Shown here: in pieces, positions 25,779-34,601 of the stretch
Layout: every line of letters begins with the position of its first letter
Position numbering within the stretch: position 1 is the stretch's first letter
Assembly: GCA_030706735.1 (NCBI GenBank)
Contig: JAUZNZ010000028.1
Coordinates: 1 to 60,774, forward strand
Origin: Bacteroidota bacterium
Lineage (GTDB): Bacteria; Bacteroidota; Bacteroidia; Chitinophagales; Chitinophagaceae
Direction of reading: 5' to 3'
Length of the DNA stretch: 60,774 nucleotides
The notes under the pieces: model-generated
The model's database searches: none
What the model saw: the letters and a program-made list of their open reading frames with translations, nothing else
Told to the model about the DNA's origin: nothing
Program-made: the position numbers and the translations under genes

Positions 25779-26193
25779 CCTGTGTCTCCCCGAGGGGTCT
25801 GGTAACCAATCTGAGTTTACCCCCTCTCTGGGGCATGCCGTCGATCACGCGACCGATGATGTGCGCGATGCGATTCTCCAGCAACAGCAATACGTCGTCC
25901 AATATTTGCCGGATGGCATAAGGTTCCTGGTTTGTCTCAGGCACTTCGCAGCATTGCAAGACCCCATCGCAGAGGGTATTGATCCGTGCTGAGGAACGCA
26001 GGATAATCTCGACAAAATGCTTTTGATCTGCAGTCAGGTCCGTCCGACCCAACATGTCGCAGGCCAGGTTAACATTTCCCAAGGGATCCCTCATCTCATG
26101 CGTAAGGATGTATATCGCCCCCGACGGCCATGGGTGATCCGCGACGCGCGACTCGTCACAACAACTGTGCACAACCAGGATATTTGTGGTCAT
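25759..26193 (-). CDS. Truncated histidine kinase: DHp (HisKA-like) domain without ATPase
   Basis: Protein of 144 residues. It contains a HisKA-like dimerisation/phosphotransfer helix pair with the H-box ILTHEMRDPLGN (His32), but the frame stops where an HATPase_c domain would begin; no N-box or G-box follows on this strand. It could be a His phosphotransfer protein, a dominant inhibitor, or a degraded kinase. It is convergent with, and overlaps by 20 bases, the large hybrid kinase gene. Confidence 0.6.
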   Translation of the reverse strand: MTTNILVVHSCCDESRVADHPWPSGAIYILTHEMRDPLGNVNLACDMLGRTDLTADQKHFVEIILRSSARINTLCDGVLQCCEVPETNQEPYAIRQILDDVLLLLENRIAHIIGRVIDGMPQRGGKLRLVTRPLGETQVIEIHQ

Positions 26194-26347
26194 ATAGGCG
26201 GAAATGACATAAAGGTGAATAAGACATGAAGATGAAAAGTCTGAGCCAAAAATAGGAGATCAAAGGCGGGCGGAGGTTACACTTTTCTGTTGGAAACCTT
26301 ACATAATTTACAGTTCCGGGGGGTCCCGGGCGCGCGAAAAAAAATTA

Positions 26348-26784
26348 CTACCAACCTGTAAGCCGGATCCTGTTCCCGCCGCTTGCGCGGCGGGCGGTCA
26401 TCATTTATCTGGCCCCTGCATTACTGCAGAGATCTGGCTGCCTACCCGTCCCGGACGTTGCTAGCGGGCAGCTAACCTTCCCGACCGTTCAGCACGAAGC
26501 TGTCCGACCGGGAAACCGGAACCTACATGGCATTACAGCATGCAAGGTTTACCCGCCCCGGCAATTACTTGACGGGGCCGTGGGCTCTTACCCCACGTTT
26601 TCAACTTTACCTTACCGTAGGCTCCCAGGCGAACCCGGCTGCCACAACGATAATTCGGCAGTTATTTTCTGTGGCACTCTCTGTGAACGCTTCCGCGCCC
26701 CCCGGCTCTTAACCGGTGCATTGCCCTGCGCTGTCCGGACTTTCCTCCCCCGCCTTGCGGCGCGAGCGATGACCCGGTTGGTAG
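26348..26784 (-). ncRNA. rnpB: RNase P RNA (bacterial type A)
   Basis: Catalytic RNA of RNase P, which trims tRNA 5' ends. On the minus strand the conserved GAGGAAAGTCCG element (plus strand 26736-26747) lies near the 5' end, and the GGTAAGAG segment in the P8-P9 region and the CGGCTTACAGG element near the 3' end are present. The P1 helix can be drawn exactly: CTACCAACC at the 5' end pairs with GGTTGGTAG at the 3' end (plus strand 26776-26784 and 26348-26356). A -7 promoter element lies 5 bases upstream. Ends are set from P1 and could be off by a few bases. Confidence 0.95.
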
Positions 26785-26789
26785 CGGAT

Positions 26790-26797
26790 CAAAGATA
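26790..26797 (-). promoter_or_regulatory. -7 promoter element (TATCTTTG) of rnpB
   Basis: Exact TAnnTTTG on the minus strand, 5 bases before the 5' side of helix P1 at 26784, which is the expected spacing to a transcription start. Confidence 0.7.
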
Positions 26798-26805
26798 CGA
26801 AATCA

Positions 26806-26842
26806 GGCCGAGACGGGGGTGCCGCGGGGGCCGAGACGGGGG
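26806..26842. repeat. Two direct copies of GGCCGAGACGGGGG
   Basis: Identical 14-bp copies at 26806-26819 and 26829-26842, 23 bases apart, in the rnpB upstream region. Function unknown; may be chance in a G-rich stretch. Confidence 0.6.
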
Positions 26843-26938
26843 CCCGCCGGCGCACCATACAAAAAGGCAACCGGCCCCCTGCCCGGATTGAAAATCATTA
26901 TATTTATGAGCGCCACGGCCGCGCGGGCGCCACGCACT

Positions 26939-27760
26939 ATGACCCACCAGCAATACATCCCCGGGGCGACGCTCAGGCCCTTCATTTCCAACTTCACCTA
27001 TTATAAGGGTTACCGCCCCGACCATCGCATCGACCGGTACCTCCCGAATGGCAATATCGAGATCATCATCGACCTCACCGACCGGCCCAAATACATCTAC
27101 GATAATCAGACGCTTACGGAGAAACAGGCCTGCAAGAGGATCTGGATCTCCGGGATGAGGGATGAATTCATTACGATCCCTTCGGGGCTGGATGCCGAAA
27201 TGTTCATCATCGAGTTCAAAAAAGGCATGGCTTACCCGATGCTGGGACTTCCCTTGACCGAGATTACCGGGACAGTGGTCCATGGCGAGCTGATCCTGGA
27301 TAAGATCTTCCTGGAGCTGCGGGAGCGGCTGTTCACCTGCGCCCAGGCCGGGGAGATGTTCGTTCTGGCCGAACGGCTCCTGGCCAGGCAATTCGGCAGC
27401 CGGTTGACGGTCAATCCCTTCGTGGAATTCGCCGTAGGCAAGATCCTCGGTTCACCGACGTCTCTCTCCATCCGGAGCGTCGCGGACAAGACCGGGTATT
27501 CTGCCAGGCATTTCATCCGGATCTTTTCGGACCATGTAGGCGTCACGCCAAAACGCTTCCTGCGCATCATCCGGTTCCAGCGCGCGATCAACGAGATCGA
27601 AGTCAAGGGCAGTATTCCCTGGGCGGCATTGGCCTATGACTGCGGCTACTATGACCAGGCGCATTTCATCTCCGATTTTAAAAGCTTTTCCGGGCTGACC
27701 CCCCTGGAATACATGCGGCGGCGCAATGGCGACTTCCTGAACTATGTGCCGGTGGGTTAG
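26939..27760 (+). CDS. AraC-family regulator (DUF6597-type sensor domain)
   Basis: Regulator of 273 residues: an N-terminal beta-rich sensor (GATLRPFISNFTYYKGY, YLPNGNIEIIIDLTDRP) found in many AraC proteins, then an AraC helix-turn-helix near the C-terminus (SVADKTGYSARHFIRIFSDHVGVTPKRF, YDCGYYDQAHFISDFKSFSGLTP). An ATG at 26906 would add 11 residues; 26939 was preferred because the family usually starts at MTHQQYIPG and a TATATTTA box overlaps 26906. Ligand and targets unknown. Confidence 0.87.
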   Translation: MTHQQYIPGATLRPFISNFTYYKGYRPDHRIDRYLPNGNIEIIIDLTDRPKYIYDNQTLTEKQACKRIWISGMRDEFITIPSGLDAEMFIIEFKKGMAYPMLGLPLTEITGTVVHGELILDKIFLELRERLFTCAQAGEMFVLAERLLARQFGSRLTVNPFVEFAVGKILGSPTSLSIRSVADKTGYSARHFIRIFSDHVGVTPKRFLRIIRFQRAINEIEVKGSIPWAALAYDCGYYDQAHFISDFKSFSGLTPLEYMRRRNGDFLNYVPVG

Positions 27761-27889
27761 CGCCGGCCGGGAAGTTACGCCCATGGAGGCGGCGGTAAGG
27801 CCAGGCCCGCGAAGGTCGCATCCGCCGAGGTAAATTTTTTCCTATTCCGTTTGACAGGCAACCCCTTAATTTGCTTAAAATAAACCCAC

Positions 27890-28294
27890 ATGAATATTTC
27901 CACCCTGAACTGGGCCGCCGTGTTTGTGGCGGCGCTTAGCTGCTTTCTCATCGGCGGGATCTGGTATTCCGCCTTGTTCACGAAGGCCTGGATGAAGGCC
28001 AATAACATAACCAAGGATGATTCGAAGAGAGGGAACATGGGCAAGATCTTCGGACTCGCCTTCCTATGGAGCCTGGTCATGTCCTTCAACCTGGCGATGT
28101 ACCTGAATGCGCCGGGCACCACGATGAGTTGGGGCGCGACGGCCGGGCTGCTGGCAGGGCTTGGCTGGGTTTCCATGGCCTTCTTTATCGTCGGGCTGTT
28201 CGAGCGCCGATCGACCGCCTACATGCTGATCCATGCCGGGTATTTCATCGTCTCCTTTGTCGTGATGGGCGCGATCCTGGGGGCCTGGAGATAG
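27890..28294 (+). CDS. DUF1761 family membrane protein
   Basis: Protein of 134 residues with four hydrophobic segments; LSCFLIGGIWYSALFTKAW near the start is typical of DUF1761. Function unknown. The gene directly downstream lacks a clear start and may depend on read-through from this one. Confidence 0.85.
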   Translation: MNISTLNWAAVFVAALSCFLIGGIWYSALFTKAWMKANNITKDDSKRGNMGKIFGLAFLWSLVMSFNLAMYLNAPGTTMSWGATAGLLAGLGWVSMAFFIVGLFERRSTAYMLIHAGYFIVSFVVMGAILGAWR

Positions 28295-28329
28295 ATAAAC
28301 GGCCCGCGAAGGGCGGAGGAACGAACGGG

Positions 28330-28725
28330 CTGGCCCGGGAACTGGTAGGCGAATGGAGAAATCAATATATCAGGGTGGTCATGCACAGCTACGCCAATAA
28401 AGATACGACCGTCAGTTTTGAAGCGGATAGCTCCAATTGGGAGGCGAGGTTGCATATCAAGCCGATCCGGACCCACTTCCTACCAGACGGATCCTACTAT
28501 TCCGAGTATCGCAATGTGAAGGACAGCCTGGTGCAGAGGCCTGCGGGCACCTGGGCGGTCAGCGGAGACTCGTTGACCATGTCCCAGTCCACCCCGGAGG
28601 CGGCGGTCTATATCCTGCATGTCAGCATACGGAATGGTATTGCCCGCTTCAGCGGACTCATCGACTTCGACGGCGATGGGAAGCGGGATGACGAGTATGT
28701 TGGGGTGCAAAAGAAATACCGGTGA
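28330..28725 (+). CDS. Lipocalin-like protein with no clear start codon (possible 5' truncation)
   Basis: The frame is coding-like from about 28330 (ARELVGEWRNQY) to the stop at 28725, about 130 residues, and ends DFDGDGKRDDEYVGVQ. The LVGEWRN opening and beta-rich pattern resemble small lipocalin-like Bacteroidota proteins. No ATG, GTG or TTG lies at the natural N-terminus: the nearest downstream ATG (28381) would remove the first strand, and upstream ATGs lie inside the DUF1761 gene. A CTG with GGAGGA upstream (about 28315) is one option. No signal peptide is present, unlike most relatives, suggesting a 5' deletion. Start coordinate is approximate. Confidence 0.45.
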   Translation: MARELVGEWRNQYIRVVMHSYANKDTTVSFEADSSNWEARLHIKPIRTHFLPDGSYYSEYRNVKDSLVQRPAGTWAVSGDSLTMSQSTPEAAVYILHVSIRNGIARFSGLIDFDGDGKRDDEYVGVQKKYR

Positions 28726-28742
28726 GCCGCATGCGTCAGCCA

Positions 28743-29690
28743 TTATTTGGAAAAATGATCACTCTCCCTGTAGGCCTCGATGAGCGCCCACTCCCCTTCT
28801 TTACCGGGCTTCGAGAGGCCGTGCTCCATGCCCAGGATGCCCGCATATCCCTTGCCGTGAATATGCGAAAAAATGCCACGGTAATCCATTTCGCCGGTGC
28901 CCGGCTCATTGCGCCCGGGATTATTGCCGATCTGGAAATAGGCGATCTCGTCGTAACAAAGGTCGATATGGTGGATCAGGTCGCCCTGGTTGCGTTGGAT
29001 ATGGTACATGTCGAAGAGGATCTTGCAGACCGGGCTATTCACCGCCTTGCAAATGGCATAGGCCTGGTCGCTATCGCGTAGGAACAGGTCGGGGGTGTCG
29101 CTCAGCGGTTCCAGCACCATCACGATGCCATGCGGTTCGAGTATCTCCGCTCCGCGCCGGAGGGCCTCGATCACACGGGCGGTCTGGATGCCGATGGGCA
29201 AATGGCGTTCGAAATCGCCCGGCACGACCGTGGTCAGCTTGCCATTACAGCGCTTGGATACTTCGACCGCCTGGCGGCAGCCTTTCAGAAAGATCTCCAG
29301 GCATTCCGGCTTGCCGCTGGCAATCGAATTGGCCCCATTGCCTCCCTTGTCCAGAACGAATACGCCCATGGCCATGCCAAGCTTTGCGAGTGCGTCGCCG
29401 ATCTGCTGCTGTTGTTCGGGCGGCCGGCGCGCCATGCCATTGTCCTCGATGGCGCGAAAGCCCTGATCGTAGGCGAACTTGATCTGGTCGATGAAATCCG
29501 GCCCCGCATTGTTACGGAACATGCCGTCATGAATGCCGTAATTGAGGTGGAAGGGCTGACCGGGTGCGGGGGCGGCGGATGCGGGTTGGCCGCTACCGGG
29601 GGCGTCCGTGGAGCCGGCGGTGACCGTACCTGCCGTGAACAGACCGGCGCCGGCGAGCAGGGAATGCTGAATAAAAGATTTGCGTTCCAT
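28743..29690 (-). CDS. Sugar phosphate isomerase/epimerase (hydroxypyruvate isomerase-like), exported
   Basis: TIM-barrel protein of 315 residues of the xylose isomerase-like superfamily, close to hydroxypyruvate isomerases. The N-terminus (MERKSFIQHSLLAGAGLFTAG) looks like a Tat-independent or weak Tat leader, followed by a low-complexity Ala/Pro/Gly linker. Metal ligands expected at strand ends are present as acidic residues in VLEPLSDTP, KILFDMYHIQRNQGD and ILGMEHGLS. Probably periplasmic sugar or inositol metabolism; substrate unknown. It lies 3 bases downstream of the Smr-domain gene. Confidence 0.85.
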   Translation of the reverse strand: MERKSFIQHSLLAGAGLFTAGTVTAGSTDAPGSGQPASAAPAPGQPFHLNYGIHDGMFRNNAGPDFIDQIKFAYDQGFRAIEDNGMARRPPEQQQQIGDALAKLGMAMGVFVLDKGGNGANSIASGKPECLEIFLKGCRQAVEVSKRCNGKLTTVVPGDFERHLPIGIQTARVIEALRRGAEILEPHGIVMVLEPLSDTPDLFLRDSDQAYAICKAVNSPVCKILFDMYHIQRNQGDLIHHIDLCYDEIAYFQIGNNPGRNEPGTGEMDYRGIFSHIHGKGYAGILGMEHGLSKPGKEGEWALIEAYRESDHFSK

Positions 29691-29693
29691 AGT

Positions 29694-30785
29694 TCAATAT
29701 TGAAAAGCGATCTCGGTCGCTCCATACCCATACTTCGGATGATAGCGGTTAACAAACGACTTCACGCCCTTCCGCATACGCAGGGTCTCATGGATCTCGT
29801 CGCGCAGCTTACCGCTGCCGACTCCATGGATGACGACCATGGAAGGCAGGTGATGGGCCAACGCAATGTCCAGGTATTTTTCAAAAGTCTGCAGCTGCAG
29901 GGTAAGCATTTCAAAATTATCCAGGGAATCCCCTTTTTCGGTCAGCTTCTCGATGTGCAGGTCCAACTCCTGGCGGGCCGGTTCGAGATGCTGACGGGCG
30001 CGCGAAGCCTCATACATGCGGAATGCCGGGTTGTTGATCGAGGCGGGCCCCGTGCCCGTCAACCCCTTTCCGACCGGCTCTTCATAGGGTCGGCCGGGAT
30101 ATTCGTCAAACAGTTTAAAGGAGAAGGTGGCTTCGCCCTTTTGTTTGATCTCCTCGATCCGGGTAAAGACCTGCTTCGCACGCAGCTTAAGCGAGGACTC
30201 ATAATATTCCGCCTTATTCTTGTCCGGCTTGAGCAGGGAAAATTCGAGGCCGAAGACGGGATTATCATTCAACTTGTCGAAGGGAATGTCATGCAGATAG
30301 AAATCCTGAAAGGCGTTCACCTGGTTATCGAGCTCAAAATCCGGGTTGCCCCCATACTTCAGGGTATAGGCGAAGTGATAGTCCAGCCCGGTATTATTGA
30401 CGAGGTGGATCTTCAGCTCGTCGACCACGTCGTCACCGAACTCGTCATTGTCGAAGACGGGCAGGAAGGTCATCCAGACGCCGGGGGCGAGGCCGGGAAA
30501 GCGTTGGCTCCTGCGGTTGGCGGACGCTGCATCCTGGGCCTTTCGGTCAGGAGCCTGCCGGTCGGACGGTACCTGGTCGATGTATTTTTTGGGTGGCTTC
30601 CCGGGCGGGAAGAGTTTTTTTTCCGTGAATTGTTTAAAATAGGGAAAATCGAGCTGGTCCGCGTAGGCCGGAAATTTCACGCCCCGCACGTCCACCATGA
30701 CCATCTTGTCGTTGATGATCTCGACGACCTCCCCTTTTTCATTGGAATGCTGGATCACCACCTTATCGCCCACCTGGAACTTCAT
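29694..30785 (-). CDS. DUF2027 and Smr domain protein
   Basis: Protein of 363 residues. An N-terminal KOW-like/MutS2-like beta domain (FQVGDKVVIQHSNEKGEVVEI), a middle DUF2027 domain, and a C-terminal Smr domain (SMVVIHGVGSGKLRDEIHETL, where HGxGxGxLR is the Smr signature). Smr domains bind or nick nucleic acid structures and also occur in ribosome-rescue nucleases. It is a typical Bacteroidota architecture lacking the MutS ATPase. Confidence 0.88.
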   Translation of the reverse strand: MKFQVGDKVVIQHSNEKGEVVEIINDKMVMVDVRGVKFPAYADQLDFPYFKQFTEKKLFPPGKPPKKYIDQVPSDRQAPDRKAQDAASANRRSQRFPGLAPGVWMTFLPVFDNDEFGDDVVDELKIHLVNNTGLDYHFAYTLKYGGNPDFELDNQVNAFQDFYLHDIPFDKLNDNPVFGLEFSLLKPDKNKAEYYESSLKLRAKQVFTRIEEIKQKGEATFSFKLFDEYPGRPYEEPVGKGLTGTGPASINNPAFRMYEASRARQHLEPARQELDLHIEKLTEKGDSLDNFEMLTLQLQTFEKYLDIALAHHLPSMVVIHGVGSGKLRDEIHETLRMRKGVKSFVNRYHPKYGYGATEIAFQY

Positions 30786-30794
30786 GGGGCAAAG

Positions 30795-32483
30795 TTACGT
30801 CGTTAGTTTGCTCTTGCGATATCCATAAATAAAATAGATCAGCAGCCCGATCGCCATCCAGACAAAGAACCATTTCCAGGCGATGGCGGGGATCTCGACC
30901 AGGAGATAGGCGCAGAACAACACCCCCAGGACCGGGATGAGCGAAAATCGCTTGATGATGGTGGCCAGCGTCAGGATGGTCGTCAGCAGGAAGAAAGCGA
31001 CGAATAACCATTCCTCGAGCTCGACGTGCGCCGTGTCGCTGAATACCGCCCTGATCCTCGGCCAGAAGAAATAGACGAAGACGGCATACAGAAAGGGCAT
31101 GATCCACCGCCCGTTCCAGTAAGGGAGTTTGAACCCTTTCTTGCCGACGTTTGAAATGCGTGGCAGGATCAGCACGCCCCCCGACACCAGCACGAAGGCG
31201 AATAAGGTCCCGATGCTCGTCAATTGCGTCATGAGGCCACTGTCCATGAACAGCGAAGGCACGGCGACGAGGATGCCGGTCACGATCGTGGAGAACCAGG
31301 GGGTGCCGTATTTGGCGTGGATCTTCCCGAATGCCTTGGGGAGGAGTCCGTCCCGGCTCATGCTCATCCAGATGCGCGGCTGTCCCAGTTGGAATACCAG
31401 GAGCACACTGGTGGTGGCCACCACCGCGCTGATCGATACGATATACCGTATCCAGGGCTGGTGAACCGCCTTGAATACATAGGCCAGCGGGTCGGTCACG
31501 TTCAGGGTGGTATAGCTGACCATGCCGGTCAGTACCAGGGCGATCAGGATATAGAGCACCGTACAGATCAGCAGCGAATAGAGCATGCCCCTCGGCAGGT
31601 CGCGCTGCGGGCTCCGGCACTCCTCGGCCGTGGTCGAGATGGCATCGAAGCCGATATACGCATAGAATACCGCCGACACCCCTTTCAGCACGCCGGTGAA
31701 CCCGTTGGGGAGGAATGGGGTCCAATTATCCGTCTTCACGAAGAAAAAGCCCACGATGATCACCAGGATGATGACCGTGATCTTGAACATGACCATCAGG
31801 TTGGTGCTTTTCTTGCTTTCTTTTATGCCGATATAGGTCACCCAGGAGATGAGACAAACGATGAAGAAGGCCGGCATGTTCAGGAAGATCCTTGTGGCGC
31901 CGATCATGGGCGCCGACTTCCAGGTGGCGAGGGCTTCCTGCATGGCGTCCGTCAACGGGCGATGCGCCGTCAGCGCCGCTTGCGCCGCCGCGTAACCGGC
32001 CTTGGCCGTCGTGGGATCGATCCGCATCCAACCGGGCAGATAGATATGGAAGCCGACAAGGAGGTTATTGAAATAGCCGCTCCAGGAGATCGCCACGACG
32101 ATATTCCCGATCGCATATTCCAGGATCAGGGCCCAGCCGATGATCCAGGCCACCAGTTCTCCGAAGGAGACATAGGCATAGGTATAGGCGCTGCCGGCGA
32201 TGGGCACCCGGCTGGCGAATTCGGCATAGCAGAGCGCAGAAAAACCGCAGGTGACCGCCGTCAGGACGAAGAGCAGAGAGATACCCGGACCACCATCATA
32301 GGCGGCCTGGCCGATGGTGGAAAAAATGCCCGCACCCACCACGGCGGCGATACCCATGAAGGTGAGATCGCGGACGTTCAACACCTTTTTCAGCTCCCCG
32401 CCCCCATGCCCGTCACTCATCCCCTCCTCGGCGTCCCGGACGATCTTGTCGATGGATTTTTTTCGCAGCAATGAGTTGGACAT
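30795..32483 (-). CDS. APC-family amino acid permease (cationic amino acid transporter type)
   Basis: Transporter of 562 residues with about 14 hydrophobic segments. The N-terminal motif FMGIAAVVGAGIFSTIGQ and the segment YAYVSFGELVAWIIGWALILEY are hallmarks of the CAT branch of the APC superfamily, as is the long loop before TM5. The extra C-terminal helices are typical of CAT proteins. Substrate not resolved. Confidence 0.9.
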   Translation of the reverse strand: MSNSLLRKKSIDKIVRDAEEGMSDGHGGGELKKVLNVRDLTFMGIAAVVGAGIFSTIGQAAYDGGPGISLLFVLTAVTCGFSALCYAEFASRVPIAGSAYTYAYVSFGELVAWIIGWALILEYAIGNIVVAISWSGYFNNLLVGFHIYLPGWMRIDPTTAKAGYAAAQAALTAHRPLTDAMQEALATWKSAPMIGATRIFLNMPAFFIVCLISWVTYIGIKESKKSTNLMVMFKITVIILVIIVGFFFVKTDNWTPFLPNGFTGVLKGVSAVFYAYIGFDAISTTAEECRSPQRDLPRGMLYSLLICTVLYILIALVLTGMVSYTTLNVTDPLAYVFKAVHQPWIRYIVSISAVVATTSVLLVFQLGQPRIWMSMSRDGLLPKAFGKIHAKYGTPWFSTIVTGILVAVPSLFMDSGLMTQLTSIGTLFAFVLVSGGVLILPRISNVGKKGFKLPYWNGRWIMPFLYAVFVYFFWPRIRAVFSDTAHVELEEWLFVAFFLLTTILTLATIIKRFSLIPVLGVLFCAYLLVEIPAIAWKWFFVWMAIGLLIYFIYGYRKSKLTT

Positions 32484-32552
32484 GCAAGAGTCAGTTTATG
32501 GTCATTGAATCGGGATGCGTGAAAATGTTTTCGGAGTGAAAATAAGAATTTA

Positions 32553-32560
32553 TACCTTTG
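32553..32560 (+). promoter_or_regulatory. -7 promoter element (TACCTTTG) for the Crp/Fnr gene
   Basis: Exact TAnnTTTG match 75 bases before the chosen ATG, in the gap divergent from the amino acid permease. Confidence 0.5.
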
Positions 32561-32634
32561 AAATGAATCCTGGGTTCGTTTTAATTCCTTTAGCAGGGCC
32601 GGGTCCGGACTATATGTGTCCAAAACCTACAACT

Positions 32635-33198
32635 ATGACTGCCCTGCTTACTTATCTTCAGTCCATACGTCCGTTACCGGACGGCCTTCCCGATTTTTTG
32701 CATCAGATCGTGCAGCGAAAGCTGCTTGTACCTAAAGCCTACTTACTGAGGGAGGGGGACGTTTGCGACGAGGTCTACTTCATTCAACGGGGCCTCCTGC
32801 GTTGCTTTGCGAGGCAAGGGCGCACGGAGGTCTGTTCCTGGTTCATGAAAGAGGGGGATGTGTGCATTGCGGTAGAAAGCTGGTTCCGGCAGGTGCAGAG
32901 CCGCGAGAATATTCAGGCCATCGAGCGGACGGAAGTCTATTCTATCTCCTGGCGGCAACTGCAGGAGATCTATGAGCGGTATCCTGCGTTCAATTTCACC
33001 GGACGCGTGCTGACGGAAAAGTATTATCTGCAAAGTGAGCAGCGCCTGGCGGCCATGCGTCTGCGGCGCTCGCACGAGCGGTATCGCTGGCTGATGGAAA
33101 GCAGCCCGGAATTGCTGCTGCGCGTTCCGGCGAAGCACCTGGCCAGTTATCTCGGAATGAGCGAAGTGATGCTGAGCAATATCCGGAGCCGGAGATGA
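32635..33198 (+). CDS. Crp/Fnr-family transcriptional regulator
   Basis: Protein of 187 residues: a cyclic-nucleotide-binding-like beta barrel (LLREGDVCDEVYFIQRGLLRCF) and a short C-terminal helix-turn-helix (VPAKHLASYLGMSEVMLSNIRS). The barrel lacks an obvious cAMP phosphate-binding arginine-serine pair, as in most Bacteroidota members. It is divergent from the amino acid permease, separated by a 150-base gap, and might regulate it. Confidence 0.88.
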   Translation: MTALLTYLQSIRPLPDGLPDFLHQIVQRKLLVPKAYLLREGDVCDEVYFIQRGLLRCFARQGRTEVCSWFMKEGDVCIAVESWFRQVQSRENIQAIERTEVYSISWRQLQEIYERYPAFNFTGRVLTEKYYLQSEQRLAAMRLRRSHERYRWLMESSPELLLRVPAKHLASYLGMSEVMLSNIRSRR

Positions 33199-33252
33199 GG
33201 GGGCGTATATACTCGCTTTTTATTACCTTGCCCCGGATCAATACCGGCAAAC

Positions 33253-33873
33253 ATGTTATTAGAAGGGAAAGCACTTCAGTCCATGGTAGACCGGGTTCTC
33301 TCGCCGCGTCTCGTGCAGTATGGGATGAGAAATAATGGCCATTATACCTGGATTGGCGAAAACCTGAACTCGATCAGGCGGGTCTTTGAGTATGTCGCCC
33401 TTAAAGGCGGTCAGGGGACATTTCGCTGGGGCGTTTGTTTTGACTTTATACCCACCATTTACGGGAGCACATTAAAATACCACCGAACAGAGAAGACGGT
33501 CGTCATGCATCTGTTCGATTGGCCGGAGGAATACGCCCGTTCGTTCTTTCGTGGAAAAATAGGTACGGGCATGGCTTCCCATTGGGAGAAGGATAAGCCG
33601 GAAAGGTCGGTTGGCCGGCTATTTGACAGGTGCGAGAAAAAAATGCTCGATTTTTACAATGAGACCTCCACGATCGAAAAATCATTGGCATTAACCGAAT
33701 TTCAGATCAGAGAACAAAAAAGCTATAGCCTGCATTCTCCCAATCCAAGCTATGTGTTGCCATTTCTTTTGTTCAAAAATGGACAAACGGATAAGGCTTT
33801 ATTGGCATGGGAGCAACTTCCGGAAATGAACCAGCAGTTGATCGAAAAAATAAAAAAGAGGATATTATCCTGA
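33253..33873 (+). CDS. Hypothetical protein, DUF4304-like
   Basis: Protein of 206 residues with no signal peptide or membrane segment. The N-terminal half (MVDRVLSPRLVQYGMR, YTWIGENLNSIRRVFEYVALKGG) resembles the DUF4304 pattern. Its function is unknown; such genes are often scattered and sometimes linked to polymorphic toxin loci. Confidence 0.5.
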   Translation: MLLEGKALQSMVDRVLSPRLVQYGMRNNGHYTWIGENLNSIRRVFEYVALKGGQGTFRWGVCFDFIPTIYGSTLKYHRTEKTVVMHLFDWPEEYARSFFRGKIGTGMASHWEKDKPERSVGRLFDRCEKKMLDFYNETSTIEKSLALTEFQIREQKSYSLHSPNPSYVLPFLLFKNGQTDKALLAWEQLPEMNQQLIEKIKKRILS

Positions 33874-33887
33874 CCCGTGCGTCCGCA

Positions 33888-34514
33888 TCAGTCGCGGGCG
33901 GAGAGATGGGTTGCGGGCATGTTCGTCTTCCCGACATAATGATAGGACGCCACGACATCCAGGAGGGCGTCGGCATATTTGTCAAAGTCCGGCTTATTCT
34001 TGGCCGAGAAGACAACATACCCGACGGCGGATTCCATCTGCACATAGAATACCCGCTCATAGCTATTGTAGGGTCCGCCGCGATAATTCATAATGACATA
34101 TTTCTTTCCGCCAATCTCCCCGGTCTTCAATTCCTTGTGGTAAAACTTTGGATCCTCTTTCACAAATTCCCTGATAGCAAAAGCGATGAACTTGTCAATG
34201 GTCGGATAGGTCGGAGAGGCGATCTTTGCATACATGATCACGGGAGAACTTTCCCAGGTGAAGCCGTCGATGTACAGGACACAGGGGAGGCCGTCGGGCA
34301 CTCCCGATTTATTGTCGAGGACCCAATGCTTGGGGGCCTCGATCATATACGCCCCTTTTGGCCCGTAGACTATCCCCGCAGGGGATTGTACTTTTTCCTT
34401 TGTTTGGGCGCCGGCAGAGAGGCCAAGGCAGCAGGCGGCAATCCATAATGAACCGATCGTGATGAACAAGGGGATTCTTCCCGCGCGCGACCTTTGGATC
34501 AAATTTTCAGGCAT
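33888..34514 (-). CDS. Hypothetical secreted protein
   Basis: Protein of 208 residues from the ATG at 34514. A hydrophobic signal (IPLFITIGSLWIAACCLGLSAGAQ) precedes a soluble domain with the pattern GPKGAYMIEAPKHWVLDN and an aromatic centre (SYERVFYVQMESAVGYVVF), resembling PsbP/DUF1795-like folds (low confidence). Convergent with 33253-33873. Role unknown. Confidence 0.6.
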   Translation of the reverse strand: MPENLIQRSRAGRIPLFITIGSLWIAACCLGLSAGAQTKEKVQSPAGIVYGPKGAYMIEAPKHWVLDNKSGVPDGLPCVLYIDGFTWESSPVIMYAKIASPTYPTIDKFIAFAIREFVKEDPKFYHKELKTGEIGGKKYVIMNYRGGPYNSYERVFYVQMESAVGYVVFSAKNKPDFDKYADALLDVVASYHYVGKTNMPATHLSARD

Positions 34515-34601
34515 TCCACAATGTATAAAATTGTCGGCAGGAATCAAATTTCCAGACACAAATGGCCGGCGCCGGTTAGCCGAAAATGATTATTTTAGTG
34601 C

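Noticed and set aside
29130-30806. Plus-strand frame of 558 codons
   Set aside because: Antisense to the isomerase and Smr-domain genes; no family features, only mirrored composition.
31224-32474. Plus-strand frame of 416 codons
   Set aside because: Antisense to the amino acid permease, with biased His/Asp/Arg composition and no recognisable domain.
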